A stretch of 42,709 nucleotides of DNA from a virus: IMG/VR virus record IMGVR_UViG_3300035698_026635, positions 1 to 42,709 of that record; one strand, given 5' to 3'. This document shows positions 8,950-16,721 of the stretch, piece after piece. The position numbers and the translations under genes were made by a program. Each line of letters starts with the position of its first letter. The first letter of the stretch is position 1. Below the pieces are notes generated by a model. That model ran no database searches, was not told where the DNA came from, and saw only the letters and a list, made by a program, of their open reading frames with translations.

Positions 8950-9108
8950 ATGTTTGATGTATTCGTCCTCCTTGGGGGAATTGTATTGATATGCTTTTTC
9001 GCAGCATATTTATCCACAGTCATAGATCACAGAGGAAGTCATAGCGACCCACTGCCTCATGACCGGCAGACACGAGTAGAAAAACAAGAAGTCACAGAAG
9101 ACAAGTAG
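8950..9108 (+). CDS. Small single-pass membrane protein (52 aa)
   Basis: ATG 8950 follows AAGGAAA with suitable spacing and a promoter-like extended -10 at 8911. Residues 5-24 ('FVLLGGIVLICFFAAYLS') form one transmembrane helix and the remaining ~27 residues are hydrophilic and charged. It ends one base before the start of the next small membrane protein, so the pair is likely co-translated. The function is unknown; such phage proteins can act at the host membrane (lysis timing, superinfection control), but nothing here shows which. Confidence 0.6.
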   Translation: MFDVFVLLGGIVLICFFAAYLSTVIDHRGSHSDPLPHDRQTRVEKQEVTEDK

Positions 9109-9109
9109 T

Positions 9110-9265
9110 ATGTCTGAAATCTTGACAACATCTGCAGCAACTATTCTGCTTTTCCTGGGAATCGGATTTGCTTTGAGTTCGGCCAATATGGAAGGTCGAC
9201 TTCAATCATCCTTTCTCATGTTGGTATCACTCTTAATGATTTTTGGTGGGTTGTTGATTCTGTGA
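9110..9265 (+). CDS. Small two-helix membrane protein (51 aa)
   Basis: ATG 9110 begins one base after the previous stop. Two hydrophobic segments, residues ~8-24 ('SAATILLFLGIGFALSS') and ~33-51 ('SSFLMLVSLLMIFGGLLIL'), are joined by a short polar loop, a small hairpin-type membrane protein. The stop overlaps the GTG of dCMP deaminase (GTGA), so translation is coupled. It could be holin-like in topology, but there is no lysin next to it and no functional evidence. Confidence 0.6.
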   Translation: MSEILTTSAATILLFLGIGFALSSANMEGRLQSSFLMLVSLLMIFGGLLIL

Positions 9266-9723
9266 ATAGAGACCAAAAATATATGGAGCTATGCAAAGCA
9301 GCAGCACAGATTTTTTCTACGTGCAGCAGACGACAGTATGCATGCATTCTTGTAAACGATCATGACAGCATAGTCGGGATGGGATATAATGGTGTCCCGT
9401 CTGGCTTCCTGCATTGTGTCGATGGCGCCTGTCCTAGAGCCCTAAACAAAGATGCTAGCCATGGTAAAGACTACAGCGATTGCTATAGTTGCCATGCAGA
9501 ATCAAATGCACTCATAAGGAGTGACCATACCGCACGGCCATCAAAGCTTTACGTTAATGGACCTCCTTGCTTCGAGTGCGCAAAACTGATTGCCAATACG
9601 ACTGTAGAGACAGTTTTCTATCTGAACGATTCAAGCTACGCCGATGCAGAAAAAGTGCTTGCATTTCTTCGGGAAGCAGGTAAAATGGTTGTAGGCTTAG
9701 GAGAGGCTCATGCCAGCCAATAG
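9262..9723 (+). CDS. Deoxycytidylate (dCMP) deaminase
   Basis: Converts dCMP to dUMP with Zn2+, feeding thymidylate synthesis. The 153-residue protein has the deaminase signature 'CHAESNAL' (Zn ligand H78, proton shuttle E80) and 'PPCFECAK' (Zn ligands C103 and C106). Extra cysteines at 52, 57, 74 and 77 resemble the second structural zinc site known in phage T4-type enzymes. The start is GTG 9262, overlapping the previous stop. It fits with nrdA/nrdB as a dNTP supply set. No thymidylate synthase is seen in the window. Confidence 0.92.
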   Translation: MNRDQKYMELCKAAAQIFSTCSRRQYACILVNDHDSIVGMGYNGVPSGFLHCVDGACPRALNKDASHGKDYSDCYSCHAESNALIRSDHTARPSKLYVNGPPCFECAKLIANTTVETVFYLNDSSYADAEKVLAFLREAGKMVVGLGEAHASQ

Positions 9724-9964
9724 GACTAACTACATCGTCATATACGAGGACAACAGCCAGGTCTATGCATCTGGTAGTGAGGCTATTGCACTGCAATCTC
9801 CACCACCAGATGGTTGCACTCTGGAACAAAAACATGTATTGTTCATCACGTATGAACCAGACAACAAGGAAGTTGCACTATATGAACTTGAGCGAGATAA
9901 GGTAATGAACGCAGAGTTAGTTTATCCCAAGAAGAAGAAAAAGAAAGATGATGATGGAAGTTGA
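9710..9964 (+). CDS. Small protein of unknown function with Lys-rich tail
   Basis: An 84-residue protein starting at ATG 9710 inside the end of the deaminase gene, with GGAGAGG upstream. The body looks like a small beta-strand domain ('NYIVIYEDNSQVY', 'HVLFITYE'). The tail is a run of lysines followed by acidic residues, encoded by a purine-rich stretch. No family recognised. It overlaps the next gene by 17 bases. Confidence 0.6.
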   Translation: MPANRTNYIVIYEDNSQVYASGSEAIALQSPPPDGCTLEQKHVLFITYEPDNKEVALYELERDKVMNAELVYPKKKKKKDDDGS

Positions 9965-10166
9965 AGTAGATCCCGGGGAAGCAGTTGTGGTCATGCCGGT
10001 AGCGGTTTTTGAACATATCAGCATGACCTATAAGACGATTGCCGAGGACACTGGCAATCCTGGAGACAGAAAGAAGTGGGAAGATATCAGTCGTTACATC
10101 AAAGAATGGTTGGACTGGTCCATGGAACAACACTTTACTGCGATGGCCAAATATGAAAACGAGTAA
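9948..10166 (+). CDS. Small protein of unknown function (72 aa)
   Basis: Begins at one of three consecutive ATG codons (9948, 9951, 9954) inside the purine-rich end of the previous gene, which can itself act as a ribosome-binding stretch. The second half is helical and Trp-rich ('KKWEDISRYIKEWLDWSME'). No known motif. It is packed in the same orientation with overlaps on both sides, which supports a real gene. Confidence 0.55.
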   Translation: MMMEVEVDPGEAVVVMPVAVFEHISMTYKTIAEDTGNPGDRKKWEDISRYIKEWLDWSMEQHFTAMAKYENE

Positions 10167-10422
10167 CTTCATGGTCGGGATATACGTAGTGGCTACTGTC
10201 TTTGTGATCATTCGCAATCAGAGGCTCAATGCAGAAGCACTCATGAAAGAACAGACTGCCAATAGGCTTCTTGAATTTTTTGAGGGCTCAAATTTGATCA
10301 ATGCCCGAGAAGATTTCTATAAACTGATTGAACACAATAACTATTCTGTTCATCATGCTTTCGAGATTGTTTTAGATAAAGGTGGCTTCAGAGATGATAG
10401 ATCTCTGCATAGTGAACTATAG
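10153..10422 (+). CDS. Small membrane-anchored protein (89 aa)
   Basis: ATG 10153 overlaps the end of the previous gene by 14 bases; ATG 10171 is an alternative. Residues ~7-20 ('MVGIYVVATVFVII') form an N-terminal membrane helix, followed by a charged helical cytoplasmic part ('NAEALMKEQTANRLLEFF'). The frame also continues upstream of 10153, but that part overlaps the 72-residue gene. The 3' end overlaps the first glycosyltransferase. Function unknown. Confidence 0.5.
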   Translation: MKTSNFMVGIYVVATVFVIIRNQRLNAEALMKEQTANRLLEFFEGSNLINAREDFYKLIEHNNYSVHHAFEIVLDKGGFRDDRSLHSEL

Positions 10423-11188
10423 GACCCCCAAGCATCTGCAGCGCCTGATAGAAGTCTTGGTGTCTGACGCAGAAGAAGATCCTCCCTGGAAGCTTTACAT
10501 TGCAAACAACAGCGATGACCAAGAATCTCACGACTACATAGAGGCCCTTGCCCCGATAGCAGAAAAGATCGATCATAATGCAAATATCGGTTATTCTGCG
10601 GCATGCAATACACTTGCCGGGTATGGTAACTCTGAGTTTCTTGCATTGCTGAATGCAGATATATGGATGACCACAAGAGATGTGATCCGTATCGAGCAAA
10701 TCATGCGTGACGACAAGACTATCGGTGTTCTCGGTCCCAAGCAGATGAATGAACGCAAAGAGATAGTGCACGCTGGAATTGTTGGCATCAATGCAGCCCC
10801 CAAACATAGGGGATGGAAGATGCTCGATCCCGATGATACTCACTTCAAAGATCGTATAGATTGTGTCACGGTGTCAGGATCAGCTTATTTTGTGAGGCGT
10901 GATGTCTGGGATGAGATGACAAATTGTCCCATATACAAAGACAGGATCATGCATGGGGCAACTTCGCCCACGGGAGCTTTCCTGCCTACTCCACACTACT
11001 TTGAAGAAACGTGGTGCTCCTATCATGTAAGATCACACAAGTATCGTGTGGTCTATGATGGGTCCGTGACAATAGGTCATTCATGGCATGCTAGCTCTCC
11101 AGTAGGTGGAGAAGCGGATAGACATTTCCTCACCTCTAGGGATATTTTCCGAACTGCTTGCGACATGCATAGTATCGATCATGACTAG
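10394..11188 (+). CDS. GT2 family glycosyltransferase (rhamnosyltransferase-like)
   Basis: Transfers a sugar from a nucleotide donor to a glycan. ATG 10394 is preferred to the in-frame GTG at 10382; AAAGGTGG lies about 8 bases upstream. The 264-residue protein has the GT-A start 'IDLCIVNYRTPKHLQRLI', the donor-site region 'NIGYSAACN', 'LLNADIWM' (NAD in the place of the DxD motif) and an acceptor-side segment 'VSGSAYFVRRDVWDE'. This pattern is that of WbbL-like rhamnosyltransferases. It opens the glycan island and is followed by a palindrome and promoter. Confidence 0.8.
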   Translation: MIDLCIVNYRTPKHLQRLIEVLVSDAEEDPPWKLYIANNSDDQESHDYIEALAPIAEKIDHNANIGYSAACNTLAGYGNSEFLALLNADIWMTTRDVIRIEQIMRDDKTIGVLGPKQMNERKEIVHAGIVGINAAPKHRGWKMLDPDDTHFKDRIDCVTVSGSAYFVRRDVWDEMTNCPIYKDRIMHGATSPTGAFLPTPHYFEETWCSYHVRSHKYRVVYDGSVTIGHSWHASSPVGGEADRHFLTSRDIFRTACDMHSIDHD

Positions 11189-11201
11189 TGACAAATGTCA
11201 C
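11188..11201 (+). promoter_or_regulatory. Perfect palindrome, possible operator
   Basis: GTGACA-AA-TGTCAC (11188-11201) is a perfect inverted repeat lying just upstream of a likely promoter (-35 at 11213). It starts on the last base of the glycosyltransferase stop codon. Its position and symmetry suit a dimeric DNA-binding protein. A related palindrome (GTGCCA-ATA-TGGCAC) lies at 42140-42154. No regulator is identified. Confidence 0.45.
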
Positions 11202-11212
11202 AAATTTAATGG

Positions 11213-11239
11213 TTGCAATGTTCATATCAATGGTATAGT
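11213..11239 (+). promoter_or_regulatory. Putative promoter of the 59-residue gene
   Basis: TTGCAA (11213-11218), a 15-base spacer and the extended -10 TGGTATAGT (11231-11239) lie in the gap before the small gene at 11282. With the palindrome just upstream and a strong terminator after the gene, this defines a single-gene transcription unit. The short spacer is compensated by the TG extension. Confidence 0.5.
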
Positions 11240-11281
11240 GTTATTCACGCAAGCCCACTACAACAAACAAAAGGACAAACA

Positions 11282-11461
11282 GTGAGCACCAATAAGAACA
11301 AGACGTTCCTCGTCAATGGAACTTTCGTTGTCAAGGCGAACAACAAGGCAGATGCAGAGCTTGCAATCCGACGTGCTCGGGTTCCTCAGACTTCTGTGCT
11401 CGTTGAGAAGCTCAACACTGAGCGGATTCCTGCCGGTTCGGTTAGCAAGTACGAAAGCTGA
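11282..11461 (+). CDS. Small basic protein in its own transcription unit (59 aa)
   Basis: GTG 11282 follows AAGGA with 6-base spacing. The same frame is open from 11213, but that part covers the promoter and has no ribosome-binding site. The 59-residue product is basic ('STNKNKTFLVNGTFVVKANN', then 'DAELAIRRARVP') and looks like a small alpha-beta domain. It has its own promoter, a palindromic site and a strong terminator, so it may be expressed highly or at a different time from the glycan genes. Family unknown. Confidence 0.65.
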   Translation: MSTNKNKTFLVNGTFVVKANNKADAELAIRRARVPQTSVLVEKLNTERIPAGSVSKYES

Positions 11462-11479
11462 TCTAAGTAAATGAAACTT

Positions 11480-11519
11480 ATCGGGGGAGGGACAAGAGGT
11501 CTCTCCCCCGATCTATTTT
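11480..11519 (+). terminator. Strong intrinsic terminator
   Basis: Arms 11480-11493 and 11499-11512 pair over 14 bp with one G-U (core CGGGGGAG/CTCCCCCG), around the loop AAGAG, followed by CTATTTT. It ends about 10 bases before the next ATG, whose AGGAG follows at once, so downstream genes depend on read-through or on another promoter. Confidence 0.88.
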
Positions 11520-11529
11520 AGGAGACAGA

Positions 11530-11784
11530 ATGACAACACCATTTTCAATCACTACAGCTACCAAGTCTCTCACGTTGAGGGAAGCAGAAATCATTTGTGT
11601 GGCACTGACTAGTTATCAAGATCAGCTCGGAGAGACAATTGCACGCTTTCCACGTGAGTATGACGCAAAAACACTGAGTGTTACCCAAGAGGCTGAAGTG
11701 TTCTTTCAGAGAGTCGAAAGACTCAGGGAACGTTTTAGTGAAATACGTGATGAACTGCTCGCAGGTACGGAGTACCCAGGATGA
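11530..11784 (+). CDS. Small helical protein of unknown function (84 aa)
   Basis: ATG 11530 follows AGGAGA with good spacing, just after the terminator. The protein is helical with 'TLREAEIICVALTSYQDQLG' and a charged C-terminal helix ('RVERLRERFSEIRDELL') that could form a coiled coil. No known motif. It overlaps the next glycosyltransferase (ATGA). Confidence 0.65.
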   Translation: MTTPFSITTATKSLTLREAEIICVALTSYQDQLGETIARFPREYDAKTLSVTQEAEVFFQRVERLRERFSEIRDELLAGTEYPG

Positions 11785-12503
11785 AACTCGTAGCCAGTAT
11801 GATTGGTCGCAACGAGGCCAATAGGTATCTTCCCGAAGTTCTCGACCATCTCGCTCCTATCGTGGATGAGATCATTTTCACCGATGATTATTCTGACGAC
11901 AATACCATTGAAGTTGCAAAAGCTGCTGGAGCAAAAGTCTATCCATCTATCTGGGACAAGCCCATGTTCACGGAACATGAAGGGAAACTTCGCCAACAAG
12001 CATGGTGGAACCTTGAGAATCATACAGAGCTGGGTGATTGGGTCCTCGCAATAGACTGCGATGAGAAGCTGTTCGAATCATTCCCCGATATAGGTGTCAG
12101 GGATTTCATGCAGGAAACAGATTACGACGTAATTAATATTCAGTTTGTACATATGTGGTCTAGAACTCATTATCGTGTCGATAAGCTTTGGAAGCCCAAT
12201 AATAGTCAGCGTCTTTTTAGGTATGAAGAGAACGGACACTTCAGGGCTCGTCGTCTTGCTTGCGGCGCGGAACCAAGCTATGTCATCGATGCCATTAGGC
12301 ATAGAAGATATCTGACTAACTCAGGCCTCGTCATGCAGCATCTTGGTTATGTATCTGATGAAGATAAACAGGCAAAATACGCAAGATATATGGAGTTGGA
12401 CAAGGGAGAGTTCCATAATATTGATCACTTAAATTCTATCATCGACCCCAATCCGACCCTTGTAGAATGGAATATGCAATTAGAAGAGACGAGCGGAACC
12501 TAA
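11781..12503 (+). CDS. GT2-like glycosyltransferase
   Basis: A 240-residue protein with the GT-A N-terminus 'MKLVASMIGRNEANRYLPEV', the nucleotide-sugar segment 'IIFTDDYSDDNTIEVAKAAG' and the metal-binding motif 'LAIDCDEKLF' (DCDE as DxD). This pattern is common in single-domain GT2 enzymes such as lipooligosaccharide and O-antigen transferases. Two further GT2-type genes follow directly, so the products probably act in sequence on one glycan. Donor and acceptor cannot be read from the sequence. Confidence 0.8.
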   Translation: MKLVASMIGRNEANRYLPEVLDHLAPIVDEIIFTDDYSDDNTIEVAKAAGAKVYPSIWDKPMFTEHEGKLRQQAWWNLENHTELGDWVLAIDCDEKLFESFPDIGVRDFMQETDYDVINIQFVHMWSRTHYRVDKLWKPNNSQRLFRYEENGHFRARRLACGAEPSYVIDAIRHRRYLTNSGLVMQHLGYVSDEDKQAKYARYMELDKGEFHNIDHLNSIIDPNPTLVEWNMQLEETSGT

Positions 12504-12506
12504 GCA

Positions 12507-13196
12507 ATGCCGAGAACTAGTGTCATCTTAACTTCATATAACCGTCCTTATTTCCTTATGCAATCTGTCTCTTCCGTGTTGTCACAGACCACAAGAGATT
12601 TTGAGCTGATCATATGTGATGATAATTCACCAGATCCCATGATTGAACCAATGCTCTCTATGTTAGAGGAACATGATGGTCACGTCAAAGTCTATAGATC
12701 TGGTGTCTCAGACCACGAAAGATACTTGAGTGCACGGTATGCAGTTTTGATTAATCATGCTATCACCAACATGGCTGAAGGTGAGTTCATTACTTATCTG
12801 ACAGATGATGATATTTTCTATCCCGACCGATTGGAGAGGGGACATCAACTTTTTGACGAGAATCCCGACTATCAGGTCATCTACTTCAATCAGAACGTGT
12901 TAGATTTAGATCTCAAGATATGCGGACAAAGAGAGTTCAACGATAAGCCCATGAGAAAAGCGTGGGATGCTATAGATCACAATTCTGTCATGCATAGGAC
13001 TCAGTTGTTTCATGATGTTGGAGGATGGTCTGAAAGCCCAAGGCTTTGGGGTGGTGCTGATTCCAACTTCTTTAGGAAGATCAATAATAGAGGACTCGAC
13101 TTCATGCCGGTTGGGGGAGCCCCGGGAGATGGTCATCGTTACCATGAGGAATCTGTACAATGGAAGATAGCCAACCAATGCTTTGACCCTTCATAG
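12507..13196 (+). CDS. GT2 family glycosyltransferase
   Basis: Classic GT2 N-terminus 'SVILTSYNRPYFLMQSVSSV', then 'ELIICDDNSPDP' and the metal-binding 'YLTDDDIFYPDRLERG' (DDD). Residues ~155-175 ('HNSVMHRTQLFHDVGGWSE') correspond to the acceptor-side region of the family, with the usual aromatic/Gly pair. 229 residues, single domain, no membrane segment. It overlaps the reading frame of the next gene slightly. Donor sugar unknown. Confidence 0.85.
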   Translation: MPRTSVILTSYNRPYFLMQSVSSVLSQTTRDFELIICDDNSPDPMIEPMLSMLEEHDGHVKVYRSGVSDHERYLSARYAVLINHAITNMAEGEFITYLTDDDIFYPDRLERGHQLFDENPDYQVIYFNQNVLDLDLKICGQREFNDKPMRKAWDAIDHNSVMHRTQLFHDVGGWSESPRLWGGADSNFFRKINNRGLDFMPVGGAPGDGHRYHEESVQWKIANQCFDPS

Positions 13197-13203
13197 GAGA
13201 CAA

Positions 13204-13734
13204 ATGGAAGTTACCGTTATTACACCATCACTCCCTGAGAGGTCTCAAGTATTAAAAGATGCTATAGATTCGGTAACCGCTCAAGAACACAGTGTAAGTG
13301 GTCACTTCGTAGGGGTTGACCACCAAAAAGAAGGTCCAGTAATCGTTAGAAACAAGTTGATTGGCTTGGTGGACACTGAGTGGACAGCCTTTTTGGATGA
13401 TGATGATGTTTTGTTCCCAAACCATTTCTCAACAATGGCCGCAAATACTGACGGAGCTGACCTCATATGGACATGGTGCACTTCAGAGGGCAGGGGCACC
13501 TTTAATCCCAACAGTAGTTTTGACGAAAGAAGACTGAGACAGGATGGCAATTATATTCCTATGACTGTTGCGGTGAAGACGGAACTTCTGAATGAAGTAG
13601 GAGGGTTCGTGGATCATCCACAAGAAGATTGGCATTTGTGGGTGAGGTTACTTGATGCGGGGGCACGCTTCAAGAACGTTCCAGTCATCACTTGGAACTA
13701 CAGATTTCTTGGTAATAATAGAACATTCGGATAG
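13204..13734 (+). CDS. GT2 family glycosyltransferase, short
   Basis: ATG 13204 is chosen because AGGAG stands at 13195-13199; the longer frame from 13183 would begin inside the previous gene. The 176-residue protein has 'EVTVITPSLPERSQVLKDA', 'FLDDDDVLFPNHF' (metal-binding Asp cluster) and 'LLNEVGGFVDHPQEDWHLWV', all typical GT2 features, with ED as the likely catalytic base. It is short for the family but keeps the core motifs. Confidence 0.82.
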   Translation: MEVTVITPSLPERSQVLKDAIDSVTAQEHSVSGHFVGVDHQKEGPVIVRNKLIGLVDTEWTAFLDDDDVLFPNHFSTMAANTDGADLIWTWCTSEGRGTFNPNSSFDERRLRQDGNYIPMTVAVKTELLNEVGGFVDHPQEDWHLWVRLLDAGARFKNVPVITWNYRFLGNNRTFG

Positions 13735-13741
13735 GATCAAT

Positions 13742-14452
13742 ATGGAAAATTTATCGATAATCATTCCATTCAGGTTTGTCGACAATAGAAGAAAACTTAT
13801 CTTTGATTGGATCTGCCAAAGATACGAACTGCTTTATCCAGAGTCCAGAATTATCATTGCAGATTCTGATGAAGATAAGCCATTCAGTAGATCACAGTCT
13901 CGCAACTATGGTGTGGACAATGCTGACACTGAATACATTTTGTTAGCAGACGCAGATACAATTTCATTTCGTCCTTTCATCGAACAAGCAGTTGAGATGA
14001 TGGAGTCTGGAGAAGCAAACTGGGTAATACCCTATGGGATAAGCGGTTATTACAATTTACGTAAGCCTTACTCGAACAAGTTATTGAACATGCCTCCAGA
14101 TGTATTCGTTACTCCGGACAAATTTGAATGGAAACATCAGCTGGAATCTTGGGCTGGTCAACTTGTAATGAGAAAAGAATCATTTTATGAAGCCAATGGA
14201 TATGATGAGCGTTTTCAAGGTTGGGGCTACGAGGACAATGCTTTCCAGAGAGCAGTTGACACAATAGTTGGCCCATTCACTAGAATTGAAGCCGGGTGGA
14301 CCGCCCATCTATGGCATGCAGAACCTAACTATGAAAGATGGGATCAGCCGAATTTCGATCACAACAAACAGATGATGCATCATTATGTGGCTGCTTCTGG
14401 AAAAAGAGATCAGATGATCAGACTTGTTGAAGGGAATAGATTAGATGCCTAA
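13742..14452 (+). CDS. Galactosyltransferase-like glycosyltransferase (GT2/GT7-type core)
   Basis: ATG 13742 starts a 236-residue protein; the open frame upstream belongs to the previous gene's region. It has 'NLSIIIPFRFVDNRRKL', the metal-binding 'LLADADTISF', and the hallmark 'GYDERFQGWGYEDNAFQRA', which matches the WGxEDxxF acceptor and catalytic segment of beta-1,4-galactosyltransferase C-terminal domains and of chondroitin-polymerase-like enzymes. The product probably adds a hexose or N-acetylhexosamine. The sugar is not certain. Confidence 0.8.
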   Translation: MENLSIIIPFRFVDNRRKLIFDWICQRYELLYPESRIIIADSDEDKPFSRSQSRNYGVDNADTEYILLADADTISFRPFIEQAVEMMESGEANWVIPYGISGYYNLRKPYSNKLLNMPPDVFVTPDKFEWKHQLESWAGQLVMRKESFYEANGYDERFQGWGYEDNAFQRAVDTIVGPFTRIEAGWTAHLWHAEPNYERWDQPNFDHNKQMMHHYVAASGKRDQMIRLVEGNRLDA

Positions 14453-15284
14453 TGCACTCACATACAAGTATCTGGGCCATTGGGGCGCTCTTGGCAACCA
14501 ACTATGGGAAATCGCTGGCACTATTGGTGAGGCAGACAAGCAAGATATGACACCTCTGTTTCCAAAGTGGGAATATCAGAAATGGTTTTCCATTCCAGAC
14601 GAAATGTTTGTAGATGAATTCCCAAGAGAGAGAAGAGATGTTGGCAGGAAATATCTGCAAGACCTTGATCATTGGTGGCACATCAGGGAGAAGATCTTCG
14701 ACTATATGGAACCCTCACTGCATGCTAAAGAAATGGCATTGGCGAGTTATCCAAGTGATTTGAAATTCTCTGAATTGACTGCAGTTCATGTGCGTAGAGC
14801 TAATAACTTGCATCTTCCCAACCATCATCCCGTGCCGACAGAGGAATACTTTAGGTTGGCCATGCAAATCATGGGTCTAAAAAGTAGTGACTTGATGATC
14901 TTTTCTGACGATATCAAATGGTGTAAAGAACAGAAGATATTTGAGGGGTCAGTCTTTGCCCATGGTAATCCAGAAGACATAAACGTGTTGGAGCTGACAA
15001 ACCATGCTCCGCTGGCTTTAGATTCAGTAGCTCTCGATTATACGACAATGACTTTTTGTGATGACTTTATTATCTCTAATAGTACATTCTCTTTATGGGC
15101 TGCACTTTCAGCTTCGTATCGCAACGAAGATGCAAATAGTGTGGTAGTCCCAAGGAACTGGTATGGCCCTCTTGTAGAGGGTGTGAGATTCCAGGACATG
15201 TTTAAGTACCATTGGTGGATGCAACTAGAGATTACCGATGATCATTTCCCTCGTGTACATATGGATCAACAAGATGAAGCTTAA
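14445..15284 (+). CDS. GT11 family fucosyltransferase-like protein (alpha-1,2 type)
   Basis: Family features of alpha-1,2-fucosyltransferases are present: 'GNQLWEIAGTIGEA' near the N-terminus, 'AVHVRRANN' corresponding to the GDP-fucose-binding HxRRxD motif, 'LMIFSDDIKWCKE', and 'IISNSTFSLWAALSA' near the C-terminus. In the second motif the usual Gly-Asp is Ala-Asn, so the donor could be a relative of GDP-fucose. 279 residues, the normal size. The preceding and following genes are also transferases, and GDP-sugar enzymes lie downstream. Confidence 0.8.
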   Translation: MPNALTYKYLGHWGALGNQLWEIAGTIGEADKQDMTPLFPKWEYQKWFSIPDEMFVDEFPRERRDVGRKYLQDLDHWWHIREKIFDYMEPSLHAKEMALASYPSDLKFSELTAVHVRRANNLHLPNHHPVPTEEYFRLAMQIMGLKSSDLMIFSDDIKWCKEQKIFEGSVFAHGNPEDINVLELTNHAPLALDSVALDYTTMTFCDDFIISNSTFSLWAALSASYRNEDANSVVVPRNWYGPLVEGVRFQDMFKYHWWMQLEITDDHFPRVHMDQQDEA

Positions 15285-16074
15285 TCTGATCGGTAATACT
15301 TTCACCCATTTAACCGGTGGCAATCTTGGTTACTCGGTACACGCAAAAATGGCAAAATATGTTCAGTGGACACATAATGATCCAGATGCTGAGGGTATTG
15401 TCTTTGTTGATGAGGCTATAGATACATCCCTCGTTTCGCCCCTACCAAAGTATGCATGGATTTATGAGTCCAAACATATCAGGCCCGGTCCAACCAGGAA
15501 CTTCATCGAAAACTCAAGGGAGTGGCTGGATTACTTCACCTACGTTTTTGTGCATGACAAATCTCTTTTGGATATACATGAGAATGTGAAGTTTGTTCCA
15601 GCAAATGGAACTTGGATACAACATCCAGATCTCTACGAGAAGACTAAATTGATATCAATGATATCTTCCAACAAAAGCCTGACTGCTGGTCACGATCTGA
15701 GATTAAAGTGGGTCGAAGAACTTAGAGATAAAGTTGATCTATACGGTCGAGGCTTCAATCCCATAGCGAGAAAAGAAGAGGGATTGTGTGATTACATGTT
15801 TTCTGTAGCTATCGAAAACGGTTCTTATTCTTCGTACTTTACAGAGAAGATTCTTGATTGTTTTGCTACGGGAACTATTCCCATATATTTGGGTGCACCA
15901 GACATAGGTGATTACTTTAACATCGATGGTGTTGTATTGCTAGACAAGAAGTTCGACATCACAAAACTCAATAAAGATTTTTATGATGATAGACTTGATG
16001 TAATCAAAGAAAACATGAATAGAACGATTGGACTGGGCATGCCTGAAGACTACATATATCGTGAGTATCTATAA
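15274..16074 (+). CDS. GT10 family fucosyltransferase-like protein (alpha-1,3/4 type)
   Basis: ATG 15274 overlaps the end of the previous gene; the longer frame from 15238 has no ribosome-binding site. The 266-residue protein carries the GT10 core 'FSVAIENGSYSSYFTEKI' followed by 'LDCFATGTIPIYLGAPDI', the GDP-fucose-binding signature of the family. The N-terminal half is the acceptor domain. Together with the GT11-like gene this gives two adjacent fucosyl-type transferases, a sign that the glycan contains fucose or another 6-deoxy GDP-sugar. Confidence 0.82.
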   Translation: MKLNLIGNTFTHLTGGNLGYSVHAKMAKYVQWTHNDPDAEGIVFVDEAIDTSLVSPLPKYAWIYESKHIRPGPTRNFIENSREWLDYFTYVFVHDKSLLDIHENVKFVPANGTWIQHPDLYEKTKLISMISSNKSLTAGHDLRLKWVEELRDKVDLYGRGFNPIARKEEGLCDYMFSVAIENGSYSSYFTEKILDCFATGTIPIYLGAPDIGDYFNIDGVVLLDKKFDITKLNKDFYDDRLDVIKENMNRTIGLGMPEDYIYREYL

Positions 16075-16721
16075 TGGGAGCAATATATCAACCAATAGAA
16101 CCGAAACGGATCATAGACAATTTTCAAATCGAAAACTTTGTAGAGACAGGTACCGGGGAGGGTCATAGTCTAGAGTACATTCTCGATTTGGGTATAGATG
16201 ATTTAGAAATATACACTATCGAATTAATGAATGTTCTATATGATAGATTACGAAACAGGTTTGGTGGGATCAAGAATCTGCATCTCATCAAGGGCTTCTC
16301 GCACATAGAGATTGCCAATGTAATCAAGCAGATGAGTTCAAAGCCTGCCCTTTTTTGGCATGATGCGCATTTCCCCGGTGCTGACTTTCAGATTGATGGA
16401 GCCACTTACACAAGCGAGTCGGACCCCACCAAAAGAATACCACTGGAAGCAGAACTGAATGCTATCATTGATAGTGGACGTGATATCTCTCGTGACGTGA
16501 TTATCATCGATGATCTACGAGTCTACAAAGACGGACCATACACTGAGGGACAGTGGCCACTAAGAGCGCAAGCAGGTGGTGACGGAATAGATTTCATCTA
16601 TGAACTTTTCGATGAGACACATCACATCTATGAGCTGTTCATCATCCAGGGCTTTGTCGTACTTATGCCGAAGTCTTATGATGGTAACGTTGAAGAATTC
16701 ATTCTAGGATTAGGACAATAA
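16074..16721 (+). CDS. SAM-dependent methyltransferase-like protein
   Basis: A 215-residue Rossmann-like protein. 'NFVETGTGEGHSLEYIL' corresponds to the SAM-binding motif I, 'ALFWHDAHFPG' and 'DVIIIDDLRVYKDGPY' provide acidic and His residues usual in metal-dependent class I sugar O-methyltransferases. The ATG overlaps the previous TAA. In this setting it probably methylates a sugar of the glycan. Substrate not visible. Confidence 0.7.
   Translation: MGAIYQPIEPKRIIDNFQIENFVETGTGEGHSLEYILDLGIDDLEIYTIELMNVLYDRLRNRFGGIKNLHLIKGFSHIEIANVIKQMSSKPALFWHDAHFPGADFQIDGATYTSESDPTKRIPLEAELNAIIDSGRDISRDVIIIDDLRVYKDGPYTEGQWPLRAQAGGDGIDFIYELFDETHHIYELFIIQGFVVLMPKSYDGNVEEFILGLGQ

Noticed and set aside
9846-10217. 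Minus-strand open frame of 123 codons
   Set aside because: It lies antisense to three overlapping plus-strand genes with good starts and has no motif or ribosome-binding site.
10388-10843. Minus-strand open frame of 151 codons
   Set aside because: It is antisense to the first GT2 gene, whose motifs are convincing.
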